DNA of 64,000 nucleotides from Kroppenstedtia guangzhouensis (GTDB lineage: Bacteria > Bacillota > Bacilli > Thermoactinomycetales > DSM-45169): positions 62,001 to 126,000 of the forward strand of contig NZ_BMEX01000002.1 in assembly GCF_014637345.1 (NCBI RefSeq), written 5' to 3'. Position 1 is the first letter of the stretch; each line of letters starts with the position of its first letter. The notes under the pieces were generated by a model that did not search any database, had not been told where the DNA came from, and saw only the letters and a program-made list of their open reading frames with translations. Shown here in pieces: positions 1 through 8,761 of this stretch. The position numbers and the translations under genes were made by a program.

Positions 1-718
1 CGATCATCTGCAACCCTCTTTTGGCACCGCTGTTGTTCAAGCCGATGTCCGCAGGATCCAGCTTGCCGTCCAGCTCCTTGAACACATATCCGCCGAAGGC
101 ATCCAGGACAAAATAGTCATAGTAGAAGTTCTCCCCTTCAAAGAGCAAGCCATACTTCTTTTTAGCGGGATCGGTGTTCTTCTTGGCAAAATCGATCAGT
201 TCCTCGAAGGTTTTGGGAGGTTGCTTCATCAGCGCCTTGTTGTACAAAAGGGCGATGCTCTCGGTGTTGCGGGGCAGGCCGTAGAGCTGGCCGTCATATT
301 GCATCGCCTGAATGGTGGACTCGTTATACTGATCTGTCACCTCCTCCTCCACCTCGATCGGTTGGATCAAACCTTTGATCACCGCCTCCCCGATCCGGTC
401 ATGGGGCCAGGTGACCACATCGGGCCCTTTGCCGTTGGGGCCGTCCAGGGTCAGCTTCTCCTGCTGTTTCAAGATGTCCACATCGATCACCTTCACCTGG
501 ATCCCTGTCTTCTTTTCATACTCTTTTGCCATTTTACGGGTGTGTTTCAGATGGTTGGCATCCTTGTTCTCCCAGATCACCAGCTGTTTTGGCTTCTCTT
601 CCTTGCCCCCTTCTTTTGCGGTGGTGCCGCCATCCCGCTGAGGACCGCAGCCTGCCAACAGACTGACAGCCACCACCCCCGCCATAGACAGGGACATCCA
701 CTTTTTCCACTTCAACAT
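1..718 (-). CDS. Extracellular sugar-binding lipoprotein (ABC transporter), 3' end outside window
   Basis: This reads from ATG at 718 toward base 1 with no stop, so about 239 N-terminal residues are visible. A lipoprotein signal is clear: charged start, hydrophobic stretch, lipobox LLAGC with Cys near residue 24. The segment LVIWENKDANHLKHTRKMAK and later LYGLPRNTESIALLYNKAL match the family 1 solute-binding proteins of maltose/maltodextrin type. It should sit on the outer face of the membrane and deliver an oligosaccharide to a permease pair encoded beyond the left edge. Twin LacI-type operators lie just upstream, which fits carbohydrate-dependent control. The ligand cannot be told from the fragment. 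Confidence 0.88.
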   Translation of the reverse strand, partial: MLKWKKWMSLSMAGVVAVSLLAGCGPQRDGGTTAKEGGKEEKPKQLVIWENKDANHLKHTRKMAKEYEKKTGIQVKVIDVDILKQQEKLTLDGPNGKGPDVVTWPHDRIGEAVIKGLIQPIEVEEEVTDQYNESTIQAMQYDGQLYGLPRNTESIALLYNKALMKQPPKTFEELIDFAKKNTDPAKKKYGLLFEGENFYYDYFVLDAFGGYVFKELDGKLDPADIGLNNSGAKRGLQMI

Positions 719-737
719 GATCAACCCCCTTTTAAAA

Positions 738-808
738 TGCAATCGTTTGCACAAATGAGATAAAAAAACAGATTCTTTACCTTAAGTATTCAGATAAATC
801 GTTTGCAC
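738..808 (-). promoter_or_regulatory. Two LacI/MalR-type operators upstream of the sugar-binding gene
   Basis: The near-palindrome TGCAATCGTTTGCA lies at 738-751, and its core AATCGTTTGCAC is repeated exactly at 797-808. The pattern is the usual LacI-family operator (TGCAAnCGnTTGCA). The copy nearest the gene is only about 20 bases from the start codon, a good place for repression. The regulator itself is not in the window. Confidence 0.65.
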
Positions 809-876
809 TATATTATATTTCATCCTCCCTTCCGTTTTTCCTTCCCGGAAAACAAAAAAATTCCGGGTGGGTGCTG

Positions 877-1004
877 GATACGTTGGGATTTAGTACGTCC
901 TTGAATGGCCGGGATTGGGTTTCACATTTCGGCGCCAAAGTTCTGAAAGACGCTCCATGTGACACCCAACCCTCCCTGTGAACGGTTTTTTCACAACGCT
1001 TCTA
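877..1004 (+). repeat. Interspersed inverted-repeat element, copy A (near full length)
   Basis: The right end TCACAACGCTTCT (991-1003) is the inverted complement of the element's left end seen in copy E. The left end here is degenerate (GGATACGTTGGGA, 877-889). Inside, GGGATTGGGTTTCACAT (911-927) can pair with ATGTGACACCCAACCC (957-972). About 127 bp. Same orientation as the copies at 46105, 54817 and 57838, opposite to 21220. It fills the space between the sugar-binding gene and the decayed MFS gene. Confidence 0.72.
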
Positions 1005-1021
1005 ATCCGGTTCTATATCAT

Positions 1022-1959
1022 CTATGATCGCTCCACCTGTATCGGAGCCTTTCGACGACGGAATACACTTTTCCCCAACAACAGAAGTGCACCCAGCAAA
1101 CCGGCGGCCACCACCTTCCAGGCCACCCCCGCTCCTCCGGTATCCGCCAGCCAGCCGAAAGCCGCCGGGGCCTGCACGATTCCCACTTGGTTGACAGTCA
1201 GTGCGAACCCCACCGCCTGTCCCGATGTCCCCTATACTGTGGATTCTGCCACCTGAACCAGAAACAAGCTGTACCATCCGATTCCAAAAAATCCGATCCA
1301 GACGCACAAGAATACCATCCCCCAACCGCTACCGGTCACCCAGAGAGAAAGGAGAAGCAGGGTTCCTCCCAGACAGGCCCCCACACCAAAAAACAGAAAG
1401 GACAAACGACGGCCACCGAATCGGTCACTGATCCAAGGCAGAAGACCCGTCCCGCCGCCAAAACCGGGACCAGAGACGGAATTCGCAACACCTGCCGGAC
1501 ACATTTCCACAAAGAGGGGACAGATTGCACTTGACACCCCTGCAGGTTCCCGATAAAAGATTAAAAACAGGAGCCCGCACAGAACGGAAATCGATGACTG
1601 AAACCCCACCGCCGCCTTCCAACCGAATGCCCTTGACAACACCGGCAGCATGAAACTGCCACCGCCCCGCCGATGGGAATTCCCGTCTGCCGGATCCCCA
1701 TGGCCAGCCCCCGTTCCCCATGTCGGTCCAGCATCCGGCCCACCCAGATCATGGACAAAAGCGGTCCCAGTTGAACCGCCGACATCAACAAATCCGCCTG
1801 GGTGTGGGGCCAGCCGAATTCCTGTTGCCAGATGGCGGAGAGGGGACCGATGCCATAAGTGACCAGAGTGGCCCCGGCCTGCACCGCCATCGCCAACCCC
1901 AACATTCCCCAGCGGGCCCTCCCTTTCCTTTCGGGTTTCACCTGATCCTCCATATCCAC
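1022..1959 (-). pseudogene. Decayed MFS transporter
   Basis: Three successive reading frames together spell an MFS carrier. The first (start 1959) has TM1 and the loop signature GRMLDRHGERGLAMGIRQTG. It shifts frame near 1650 into LPVLSRAFGWKAAVGFQSS and later ISDRFGGRRLSF, and shifts again near 1230 into FALTVNQVGIVQAPAAFGWLAD. The total span (about 310 codons) is shorter than the usual 400, so some sequence is also deleted. It lies head to head with a broken LysR gene and was presumably its target. A working transporter cannot be made from this sequence unless there are several assembly errors. Confidence 0.8.
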
Positions 1960-2055
1960 CGCCTCCTCTCTTTCATCTTAGAAAGAGAGGAGGCATTGTG
2001 TAAAATGATTAAAAAGGGATCTGTAATCATTTTTATTGATAGGGAGATGGAGATT

Positions 2056-2904
2056 ATGGAACTCCAGGATCTTAAAGTTTTCATTCAAGTGGCCCAGACG
2101 GGCAATATCTCCTGAGCCGCCTGGGAGATGGGCTACGTTCTGTCCAATGTAACCGCCCGCATCCGTCGCTTGGAAGAAGATCTGAAAACCACTCTCTTTC
2201 ACCGGCACAGTCGGGGAGTCATCCTGACCGCCTCCGGACACAGGTTGTTGAAGTATGCCCACCGGATCTTGCAGCTGGTGGAAGAAATACGGGATTCCCA
2301 GGAGCCGGCGGGTCCGCTCTCCCTGGGAGCCACCGAGTCCACCGCGGCGGTTCGGCTCCCCCGTCTCCTGTCGGACTACCATCGGTTATATCCGGAGGTG
2401 GAAATGTCTCTCGTGACTGCCTCTTCGCAGGAACTGACGGAAAAAGTGCTGGATCACAGCCTGGACTGCGCTTTGGTGGCCGTGTCCCGTGGACCGACCG
2501 GAGCTGGAAACGATGCCTTTGTGGACGGAGGAGCTGGTCTTGGTTCACCCCCATCCCCATCTGGATCCGGCCAGGATCCGCACCTTTCTCGTCTTCGGCC
2601 CCGGTTGCACTTACCGGGCCCGTCTGGAGAGCTGGCTGCGCCATACCGGATGGGTCCCCTTCCGCCTGTTGGAATTCGGAACCTTGACGCCATCCTCGGT
2701 TGCGTCCAGGCGGGGATGGGAACCGGCGTCCTTACCCGCTCCGCCGCCCGGCACCGGATTCAGGATGAATAGCTTCACCTTCACTCCCTTCCGGGAACCA
2801 ACAGCCGGGTGCCCCCCCTCCTCATCCGCCGTCGGAAATCCAGTGCCTACAGAGCGCTGGAAGCCTTTGTGGAACTGGTGGGCGAATCCTTTTCCCAAAC
2901 ATAA
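2056..2904 (+). pseudogene. Decayed LysR-family regulator
   Basis: ATG at 2056 with upstream GGAGATT opens a typical LysR helix-turn-helix (MELQDLKVFIQVAQTGNIS). An in-frame TGA follows at 2113-2115, where family members usually have Arg or Lys. The frame resumes with a normal HTH and linker (YVLSNVTARIRRLEEDLKTT), shifts near 2500 into a piece of the effector domain, and shifts again near 2760. The natural C-terminus (YRALEAFVELVGESFSQT) ends at 2904. TGA most simply comes from CGA by transition. Selenocysteine is unlikely because further frameshifts are present. It is divergent from the equally broken MFS gene. Confidence 0.82.
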
Positions 2905-2940
2905 ACAACCGCCCCGGTTCAGACACGGGGGCAGTTGTTT
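2903..2940 (+). terminator. Terminator-like hairpin between broken LysR gene and tetR
   Basis: AAACAACCGCCCC pairs with GGGGGCAGTTGTTT across a short loop. It overlaps the natural stop of the LysR remnant and sits just downstream of the converging tetR gene, so it may serve both directions. Confidence 0.55.
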
Positions 2941-2956
2941 CCCTTGATAAAATCAC

Positions 2957-3676
2957 TTATTCCTTCATTTCTCCCGGAAGGGATCTCCTTTCCTTCGGTC
3001 CGGCGACCCCGTGCAGGAGGACATCGGCCATCCAGGTCAGTTCCTCCTCTTCCTTTCCTTGAACCAGCAATTCCGGCACCAGGTTTTTGGTCAGAATGTA
3101 GCCTCCCCCGATGGAGACCAAACTGCGGGCGATGACGTGAGTGGGCAGGTCATCCCGCAGCCGTCCCTCCCGCTTCCACTCTTCAATCCGTTCCGATATC
3201 ACCTGATAAAAAGCCCGGGCCACATGCTCCTGCAGGGCCACACGCAGCTCCGGCTGAAACAGGCTTTCCACCAGGATGATCTTCACCCGTTTCCAGTTGC
3301 GCTCCATCAATCCCACCCGATCGGCATAAATCTCCCGCATCAACTCCTCCAAAGGCTTCTTCTGATCCAGGATCTTGAGAACCGGACGCAGCAGGTAGGG
3401 TGTGGCCACCCGGGAAATGGCGGGGATGACCAAGTGCAGGAGCAGCCCTTTCTTGGAGCGGTAGTGCTTGAAAATCGTCGCCTCCGCCACCCCGGCCTTC
3501 TCAGCGATGGCATGGGTGGAGGTTCCCTCAAATCCCCGTTCCGAAAAAATATGCAGGGCCGCTTCCAGGATGCGTTTCTGCTTTTCTGTTTCCTTGTCTT
3601 TTTTATCCAGGTTAAGTCCGTACTCATCGGCGACGAGTCGGACCCATTCCTCCCATGTCTTATCTGGTTCCGTCAC
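2957..3676 (-). CDS. TetR-family transcriptional regulator
   Basis: A 239-residue protein. After a charged leader of about 30 residues it has a TetR N-terminal HTH (ILEAALHIFSERGFEGTSTH, then AIAEKAGVAEATIFKHYRSK) and a helical ligand/dimer domain with GLMERNWKRVKIILVESLF. It is the last gene of the ABC-2 exporter operon and overlaps the preceding ATPase by 17 bases. Two palindromes ahead of the operon (6639-6710) are the likely operators, giving autoregulation. The arrangement recalls E. coli cecR with ybhGFSR, though the fusion-protein gene is absent here. The inducer is unknown. Confidence 0.88.
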   Translation of the reverse strand: MTEPDKTWEEWVRLVADEYGLNLDKKDKETEKQKRILEAALHIFSERGFEGTSTHAIAEKAGVAEATIFKHYRSKKGLLLHLVIPAISRVATPYLLRPVLKILDQKKPLEELMREIYADRVGLMERNWKRVKIILVESLFQPELRVALQEHVARAFYQVISERIEEWKREGRLRDDLPTHVIARSLVSIGGGYILTKNLVPELLVQGKEEEELTWMADVLLHGVAGPKERRSLPGEMKE

Positions 3677-4412
3677 GTGGAGACTCCTCCCCGATCATGT
3701 GAATAAAGATTTCTTCCAAGGTGGGACGTATATGGTCGTGTGATGATGAAGAGCGACTGCGCAGCTGGGAAACGGTGCCTTCCATGATCAACCGGCCCCG
3801 GCTCATCATCGCCACCCGGTCACACCGTTCCGCTTCGTCCATGTAATGGGTGGTCACCAACACCGTCATCCCCTCTGCCGCCATTCCGTAGAGCAGATCC
3901 CAGAAACCACGCCGGGCGATGGGGTCCACTCCGCTGGTCGGTTCGTCCAGGATCAAGAGAGAGGGGGAATGGAGAGTGGCTGAGGCAAAGGCGACCTTCT
4001 GCTTCCAGCCTCCGGGAAGGGAACTCACCTGCTCCCGCCGGATCTCCTGCAATCCAAAACGATCCATCCTCTCTTCCACTTGTCGGTCAACTGATTTCAC
4101 GGTATAGATCCCGGCAAAGAAACGCAAGTTCTCCTCCACGGTCAGGTCGGGATAGAGGGAGAACTTCTGGGACATGTATCCGAGCCGGTCACGGATGGCC
4201 TTTCGCTCCTTCAGCATATCATAACCCAACACCTTCCCCCTGCCTTCCGTGGGCGCGAGAATTCCGCAGATCATTCGGATGAGGGTGGTTTTTCCCGCCC
4301 CGTTGGCACCGATCAAGCCGCAGATCTCCCCTTTCCCCACCTCCAAATGGACTTTGTCGACGGCGGTGAAGTTTCCGAAGCGTTTGGTCAGGGATTCCAG
4401 TCGGATCACCAT
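3660..4412 (-). CDS. ABC transporter ATPase, second subunit of the exporter
   Basis: About 250 residues from ATG 4412 (MVIRLESLTKRFGNF). The longer reading frame to 4466 would run further into the upstream gene. Walker A is GANGAGKTTL near residue 40, Walker B is LLILDEPTSGVDP, and the H-loop is TTHYMDEAERCD. The signature is unusual, LPGGWKQKV in place of LSGGQ. The start overlaps the end of the other ATPase gene, indicating translational coupling. Together the two ATPases probably form the asymmetric nucleotide-binding pair that is fused in YbhF-type proteins, powering the permease encoded at 5321-6619. Confidence 0.85.
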   Translation of the reverse strand: MVIRLESLTKRFGNFTAVDKVHLEVGKGEICGLIGANGAGKTTLIRMICGILAPTEGRGKVLGYDMLKERKAIRDRLGYMSQKFSLYPDLTVEENLRFFAGIYTVKSVDRQVEERMDRFGLQEIRREQVSSLPGGWKQKVAFASATLHSPSLLILDEPTSGVDPIARRGFWDLLYGMAAEGMTVLVTTHYMDEAERCDRVAMMSRGRLIMEGTVSQLRSRSSSSHDHIRPTLEEIFIHMIGEESPRDGTR

Positions 4413-5308
4413 TTTTCTTCCCCCTCTCCATCCTCCATCAGATATCGGGTGAACACATCTTCCCAATCAGGGGACCCGGTTTCCACCGGACCAGCCTCCT
4501 CTTCCTGTGCCCACCTCTCCAACATCCTTCCGACGGTCTCCGCCTCCCGGCTCCAGACGACCAGATCAGTCCCCCGGGAATAAGCCTCCGCCACCGACGA
4601 CTCCTGGCGAAGTTGGGAAAGCCACTTCCCACGCACGCCGCCTGCATCCCGGACGATCCACACCCGGTAAGGAAAAGACTGCCGGTACTCCTGTGGCTTT
4701 TCATCGGCGAGGACCCGTCCCCGGTGGAGAAGCAACACCCGGTCGCAGTGGCGCGCTTCATCCAGATACTGTGTCGATACCAAGACACGTGTCCCTTCCC
4801 GGGCCACTGTTTGGATCAATCGCCACACTTCCCGCCGGGACAGAGGATCCACCCCGTTGGTAGGTTCATCCAACAAGAGCAGATCGGGACGGTGCATCAC
4901 TGCGGCGGCAATGGCCAGCTTTTGCTTCATTCCGCCGGAGAGGGAACCGGCCCTCCGGTCTGCAAACCGATCCAAGTCGGTCCAACAGAGAAGCTCATCG
5001 ATTCGCTTTTGCCTCCTTTCCCGGTCCAATCCGTTCAACTGTCCGTAAAAATGCAAGTTCTCCGCCACGCCCATCTCCTCATACATGGCAAAGGTCTCCG
5101 GGACATATCCAAGACGAAGCTTTTTCTCCCGCAGAATCTTTCCCTCTGTGGGATGGATCAGACCTGCCACCAGTTTGATCAGCGTCGTCTTCCCAGCGCC
5201 GTCGGGACCGATCAGGCCGTGAATCCCGGCTTCTCCCAGGGTGAGACCGATATCCTTGAGGGCGGTTTTTTCCCCGTAACGTCGGGTCACTTCTTGGAAG
5301 CGGATCAT
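4406..5308 (-). CDS. ABC transporter ATPase, first subunit of the exporter
   Basis: A 300-residue ATPase. It has Walker A GPDGAGKTTL near residue 37, a canonical-type signature LSGGMKQKL, Walker B LLLLDEPTNGVDP and switch region STQYLDEARHCD. A C-terminal extension of about 80 residues holds no recognised domain. It is separated by 12 bases from the permease gene upstream and overlaps the next ATPase. Drug or other hydrophobic-substrate export is inferred from the ABC-2/TetR setting. The substrate is not readable from sequence. Confidence 0.87.
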   Translation of the reverse strand: MIRFQEVTRRYGEKTALKDIGLTLGEAGIHGLIGPDGAGKTTLIKLVAGLIHPTEGKILREKKLRLGYVPETFAMYEEMGVAENLHFYGQLNGLDRERRQKRIDELLCWTDLDRFADRRAGSLSGGMKQKLAIAAAVMHRPDLLLLDEPTNGVDPLSRREVWRLIQTVAREGTRVLVSTQYLDEARHCDRVLLLHRGRVLADEKPQEYRQSFPYRVWIVRDAGGVRGKWLSQLRQESSVAEAYSRGTDLVVWSREAETVGRMLERWAQEEEAGPVETGSPDWEDVFTRYLMEDGEGEEKW

Positions 5309-5320
5309 GTACCTTCCCCC

Positions 5321-6619
5321 TTATCCCAAATTGCGGCGGAACCGAAGGGCCGCCACCCCGAGAAACAGAACGGCGTACACCGCCAGCACCGACACTTCCA
5401 TCGTATAGTCGAAGGGATTGGCCCCTTTGAGAAAAACATCCCGGCTCACCGGCAGAAAGTAGGTGAGCGGCATCAACCAGGAGACCCAGCGGATTCCCCA
5501 AGGCATCGCCTCCAAGGGAAAGATAAAACCGGACAGAATGATCTGGGGCACCAGGGTGAGCACTGCCAACTGCATCGCCTGCTGCTGGTTTTGAGACACG
5601 GTGGACACCAACAGTCCCATCCCCAAGGATCCCAGCAGGAAGAGAAGGGAGACCGCCAGGAAAGGCAGCACTTCCCCCCGGAAGGGGACATCAAACAGTT
5701 GGATCCCCACAGCGAACACCAAGAAAAAATCCACCACCGCGATCAGGAAGTAAGGGATCAGTTTCCCCACCATCAGCTCAAAGGAGCGCAAGGGAGTAAC
5801 CACCAACTGCTCCAGTGTACCCCGCTCCTTCTCCCGGACAATTCCCAGAGCGGTCATCAGTGTGGTGATAAAGATCAGGACCAGCCCCACCAACCCGGGA
5901 ATCATGTAATGGACGCTCCGAATGTCCGGATTGTAAAGAACATCCACCTCCGGCTTCATCTGTTCCGGATCGGGAAACTGTTCCTTGACTCGCTCGACCC
6001 GCTTCTCTATGCTCTCTTTCACTTGCCGTTCCATTCCCTTCGCCCACTCGCTTTGGAAGCGTTCCAGTGCCTGGGGCGGCATCATTTGCTCCAGATGGGG
6101 CCACACGGGAGTTTGAGACAGGTCGACGGTGGCGGTCTTCCCCTCCTGAAGGCTCTTCTCCATCTCATCCTGTAGCCGGTTCATGTTCTCCTTTTGTTCA
6201 TCCAACAGAAATTCATTCACCTTGCGCAAGGCGGATTGAGCGGTGAACAGGCGGCTCCCGTCCACCTGCACCCGAAGTGTCTCCTCCTTTTTTCGCGGCA
6301 ATCCGCTGTACCCCGCCGGAATCGTGATCACCACGTCGGTGCTTCCCTGCTTCAAATCCTCCCTGCCCTCAGTCGTGGACACGATCCCTGTCAGCGAGAA
6401 ATCCTCCTGGTTGCGGATCTGCCGGATCAGTTCCCGGCTGTCCCCGTTGTCGGCGTGATCCACCACGTCCACCTGGATCGTCTCAATATCGAAATTGACC
6501 GCATAACCGAAGGCCACCAGCCACAGCACCGGCAACATCACCATCATCGCCAGCGTCCGCCGATCCCGGCGCATCTGGATAAACTCCTTTTGGATCAAGG
6601 CGCCGATCCGTCTCCACAT
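5321..6619 (-). CDS. ABC-2 type exporter permease
   Basis: A 432-residue membrane protein with the layout of the ABC2_membrane_3 group. A cytoplasmic N-terminus (MWRRIGALIQKEFIQMRRDR) leads into TM1 at about 25-45. An extracellular domain of about 190 residues follows, rich in charged helical segments. About five TM helices run from residue 235 to the end, with the motif EKERGTLEQLVVTPL. It is the first gene of a four-gene operon (permease, two ATPases, TetR). A single permease gene suggests a homodimer. Expression should depend on the twin palindromes immediately upstream. Confidence 0.87.
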   Translation of the reverse strand: MWRRIGALIQKEFIQMRRDRRTLAMMVMLPVLWLVAFGYAVNFDIETIQVDVVDHADNGDSRELIRQIRNQEDFSLTGIVSTTEGREDLKQGSTDVVITIPAGYSGLPRKKEETLRVQVDGSRLFTAQSALRKVNEFLLDEQKENMNRLQDEMEKSLQEGKTATVDLSQTPVWPHLEQMMPPQALERFQSEWAKGMERQVKESIEKRVERVKEQFPDPEQMKPEVDVLYNPDIRSVHYMIPGLVGLVLIFITTLMTALGIVREKERGTLEQLVVTPLRSFELMVGKLIPYFLIAVVDFFLVFAVGIQLFDVPFRGEVLPFLAVSLLFLLGSLGMGLLVSTVSQNQQQAMQLAVLTLVPQIILSGFIFPLEAMPWGIRWVSWLMPLTYFLPVSRDVFLKGANPFDYTMEVSVLAVYAVLFLGVAALRFRRNLG

Positions 6620-6638
6620 CTTCTCCGCCTCCTATAAG

Positions 6639-6710
6639 GTGAGTGATTACTCACTATGAATTTACGCCGCCACCGGACACCCTGTCAATAAAAAAGTGAG
6701 TGATCACTCC
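6639..6710 (-). promoter_or_regulatory. Paired palindromic TetR operators
   Basis: GTGAGTGATTACTCAC at 6639-6654 is a near-perfect palindrome. The related GTGAGTGATCACTCCC occupies 6696-6711, with a perfect core GAGTGATCACTC. They lie 20 and 77 bases before the permease start and match the size of TetR-family sites. The operon's own TetR is the obvious candidate. Confidence 0.7.
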
Positions 6711-6912
6711 CTTTGAAATCTGGTTTTCGTGAAAAATTCGAACCGGCCGGCCGGAGATTCCCATCCTGTTGCAAACTTCCGCAACCTGGGAGGAATCGGA
6801 TGTTCCTCATTACACCAAAGACAGATTGGAGGACCGATTCCGTTGCCGGATCTTTTTTCCGGGATCGGAGCAGACTAAGTCCCAGAAATCCGGATGGAAT
6901 GGGGGCGTGTCC

Positions 6913-7080
6913 ATGAGAAACAGAAACCGACAGATCACCGTCGAAATCCCCGAAGAGCTGGACGACAAGCTGGAGAGCATCCTCCGGCACAGAGGCCCGA
7001 AAGGGGAACCGCTGACCAAGTCCGGACTGATCCAGGATGCGATCAACCTGTGGGGGGGAAGATTATATCGCCAAGTTTGA
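6913..7080 (+). CDS. Small ribbon-helix-helix protein
   Basis: A 55-residue basic protein starting at ATG 6913 after a GGAATGGGGGCG stretch. The pattern RQITVEIPEELDDKLESIL followed by a helix ending SGLIQDAINLW is that of MetJ/Arc-type DNA-binding or antitoxin proteins: a beta strand, then two helices. No toxin gene adjoins it. The next gene is convergent. It may be a solitary regulator. Target unknown. Confidence 0.6.
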   Translation: MRNRNRQITVEIPEELDDKLESILRHRGPKGEPLTKSGLIQDAINLWGGRLYRQV

Positions 7081-7138
7081 GGATCCAAGTTTGAAATTCC
7101 CTTGGAAACCATCATAAGTCTTATCTCTATGAAGAAAT

Positions 7139-7954
7139 CTAAGAGAGATTGTACCTTCGTATCCTGATCATACTGATCATTACACAAACCAACGAAAATG
7201 AGATATTCATGGAAAAGAGATCCCCCAAAACCTGCAGACTTGACCGATCTTGTTGAAATGAGTCTATCAGCGATGGATAGAAAAACAATGCCAGCTTTTT
7301 AGAGATCCATCCATGAAGATACATCGCACCCAATCCAAATAAAAAGACCGTAACCAGCACATAAGCATGGGTGATGTTTCTGAAGAAAAGTGATGTTGTC
7401 AACATCGCAAATGTGACCGAGATCAAACCCAAAACGAATACGACCCATATGATCCCTAAGAGAGGCCAAGGTTTTATATGGAGTTGCGCCAACTCAGGGA
7501 AAGCCAATGAGAAATACGGACTCCACCCTGCCTCAACAGAAAAAAAGCAGATCCCTACAAAACAATGAATCAGCAGAAACCAGATTCCGTAAAGAACTGC
7601 AAGGATCGTCACCGAAACAAGCTTCGCACTCCACCACAAAGACCGGGAACCGGAACGGGACAGAAGAAACAAATCATACCCATGGGTTAAACCTGCGATG
7701 TGATGAGAAAAAAACAGAAGAGGGGCCAATGCTCCTACCCACCCGGCATACTTCCACATTTGCACGGTAGCATCCACTTTTAAACCGCCTTGGCTCTGAA
7801 TGAGCAAGTCCCAAATATTCACTTCGACAGGTTCTGCCTCATTTGCTATTAAGATCACCCTGGCCATCGCCACCAGGAATAAATAACCACTGACAAGTAA
7901 AAACAACTTCCATCGAAAAGAAAGGATCAAGTTCAGCTTGACCAGTTCTTTCAT
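7139..7954 (-). CDS. ABC-2 like membrane subunit, third of the small-peptide exporter cluster
   Basis: About 271 residues, hydrophobic, with roughly six TM helices (the first in FLLVSGYLFLVAMARVILIA). ATG 7954 with AGGTGA just ahead is preferred over the GTG at 7963. The motif DLFLLSRSGSRSLWWSAKL resembles the cytoplasmic coupling region of ABC-2 subunits. The gene follows the preceding permease with virtually no gap. It lacks any ATPase motif and probably assembles with the ATPase encoded at 8758-9618. AT-richer than the flanking exporter genes. Confidence 0.66.
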   Translation of the reverse strand: MKELVKLNLILSFRWKLFLLVSGYLFLVAMARVILIANEAEPVEVNIWDLLIQSQGGLKVDATVQMWKYAGWVGALAPLLFFSHHIAGLTHGYDLFLLSRSGSRSLWWSAKLVSVTILAVLYGIWFLLIHCFVGICFFSVEAGWSPYFSLAFPELAQLHIKPWPLLGIIWVVFVLGLISVTFAMLTTSLFFRNITHAYVLVTVFLFGLGAMYLHGWISKKLALFFYPSLIDSFQQDRSSLQVLGDLFSMNISFSLVCVMISMIRIRRYNLS

Positions 7955-7963
7955 TCTCTTCAC

Positions 7964-8761
7964 CTAAGCTTTTTTAATCAGATCCAAACGTCGTATCTGG
8001 ATCCAGCCCAAAATAACGGATAACAAAAACAGAGCCAACAGATACAGCCCTGACCATCCAACTGTGAAGTGATACAGATCGGGATCTCCTTGATAATAAG
8101 GAAAATGCATTTTAAACATCAGTTGAGCGAATGGCACCCAGATAATAAGGGGGGGAGCCGCATTATAAATCATCATGGAAACAACAGTTGAGGAAACCAA
8201 TGCAAGCCAAGTCAAAATACTACTTCTCAACCAAAGAGACAACCATAAGACCAATGAACCGATTGCGGTCAGGCCCCCAATATAAATAATGATCATCAAA
8301 AAAATAATCAGCCAGGGACTCTGTCCGTTTTGTTCCCCATACTGGAAAGCAGGATGAGCAAAGGAATCCCATGGCAATCCCTTCAGACTCCCGACGGTCA
8401 GCCACAAGATCACAGCCCCAACCACAAATAAGAAAGCCGCATAAAAAAGGGTGCTCACTTTCGCTGTATACCAACTCATTCTGGATGATACTCTCGCTAG
8501 GATCATTGGTGTGTAGTTCTCCATTAGGTCATGCAAAGCCAGGTCAACGATTAGTAAGGAGTACAACGCCGGAAAAAAAATCATAGAAACAAACTGATGT
8601 GTAAAGGTGGAAATGAAAAAATCCCATACACTAGGGTTTTTTATCTCCGCATCATCAAAAAACAAAAAAGAGAGAATGGAAAAGGTGACGAGCAGACTGT
8701 ATACGATCAACAATCTTGTCCAGTTTCTGATAATAAAGAGAACCACATCAAAAGTAATCAT
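7964..8761 (-). CDS. ABC-2 like membrane subunit, second of the cluster
   Basis: About 265 residues from ATG 8761, which overlaps the ATPase stop as ATGA. Six or so TM segments are visible (for example LLIVYSLLVTFSILSFLFF and FLFVVGAVILWLTVG). The motif PMILARVSSRMSWYTAKVST corresponds to the coupling segment of its neighbours. No named family is recognised. Coupled translation with the ATPase suggests one complex. Confidence 0.66.
   Translation of the reverse strand: MITFDVVLFIIRNWTRLLIVYSLLVTFSILSFLFFDDAEIKNPSVWDFFISTFTHQFVSMIFFPALYSLLIVDLALHDLMENYTPMILARVSSRMSWYTAKVSTLFYAAFLFVVGAVILWLTVGSLKGLPWDSFAHPAFQYGEQNGQSPWLIIFLMIIIYIGGLTAIGSLVLWLSLWLRSSILTWLALVSSTVVSMMIYNAAPPLIIWVPFAQLMFKMHFPYYQGDPDLYHFTVGWSGLYLLALFLLSVILGWIQIRRLDLIKKA

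Noticed and set aside
221-763. Long plus-strand frame of 180 codons opposite the sugar-binding gene
   Set aside because: It is the complement of a clear lipoprotein gene and has no homologous motif.
4613-6175. 520-codon plus-strand frame across the ABC exporter genes
   Set aside because: It is antisense to three well-supported genes. Its His/Pro/Gln-rich content is typical of shadow frames in GC-rich sequence.
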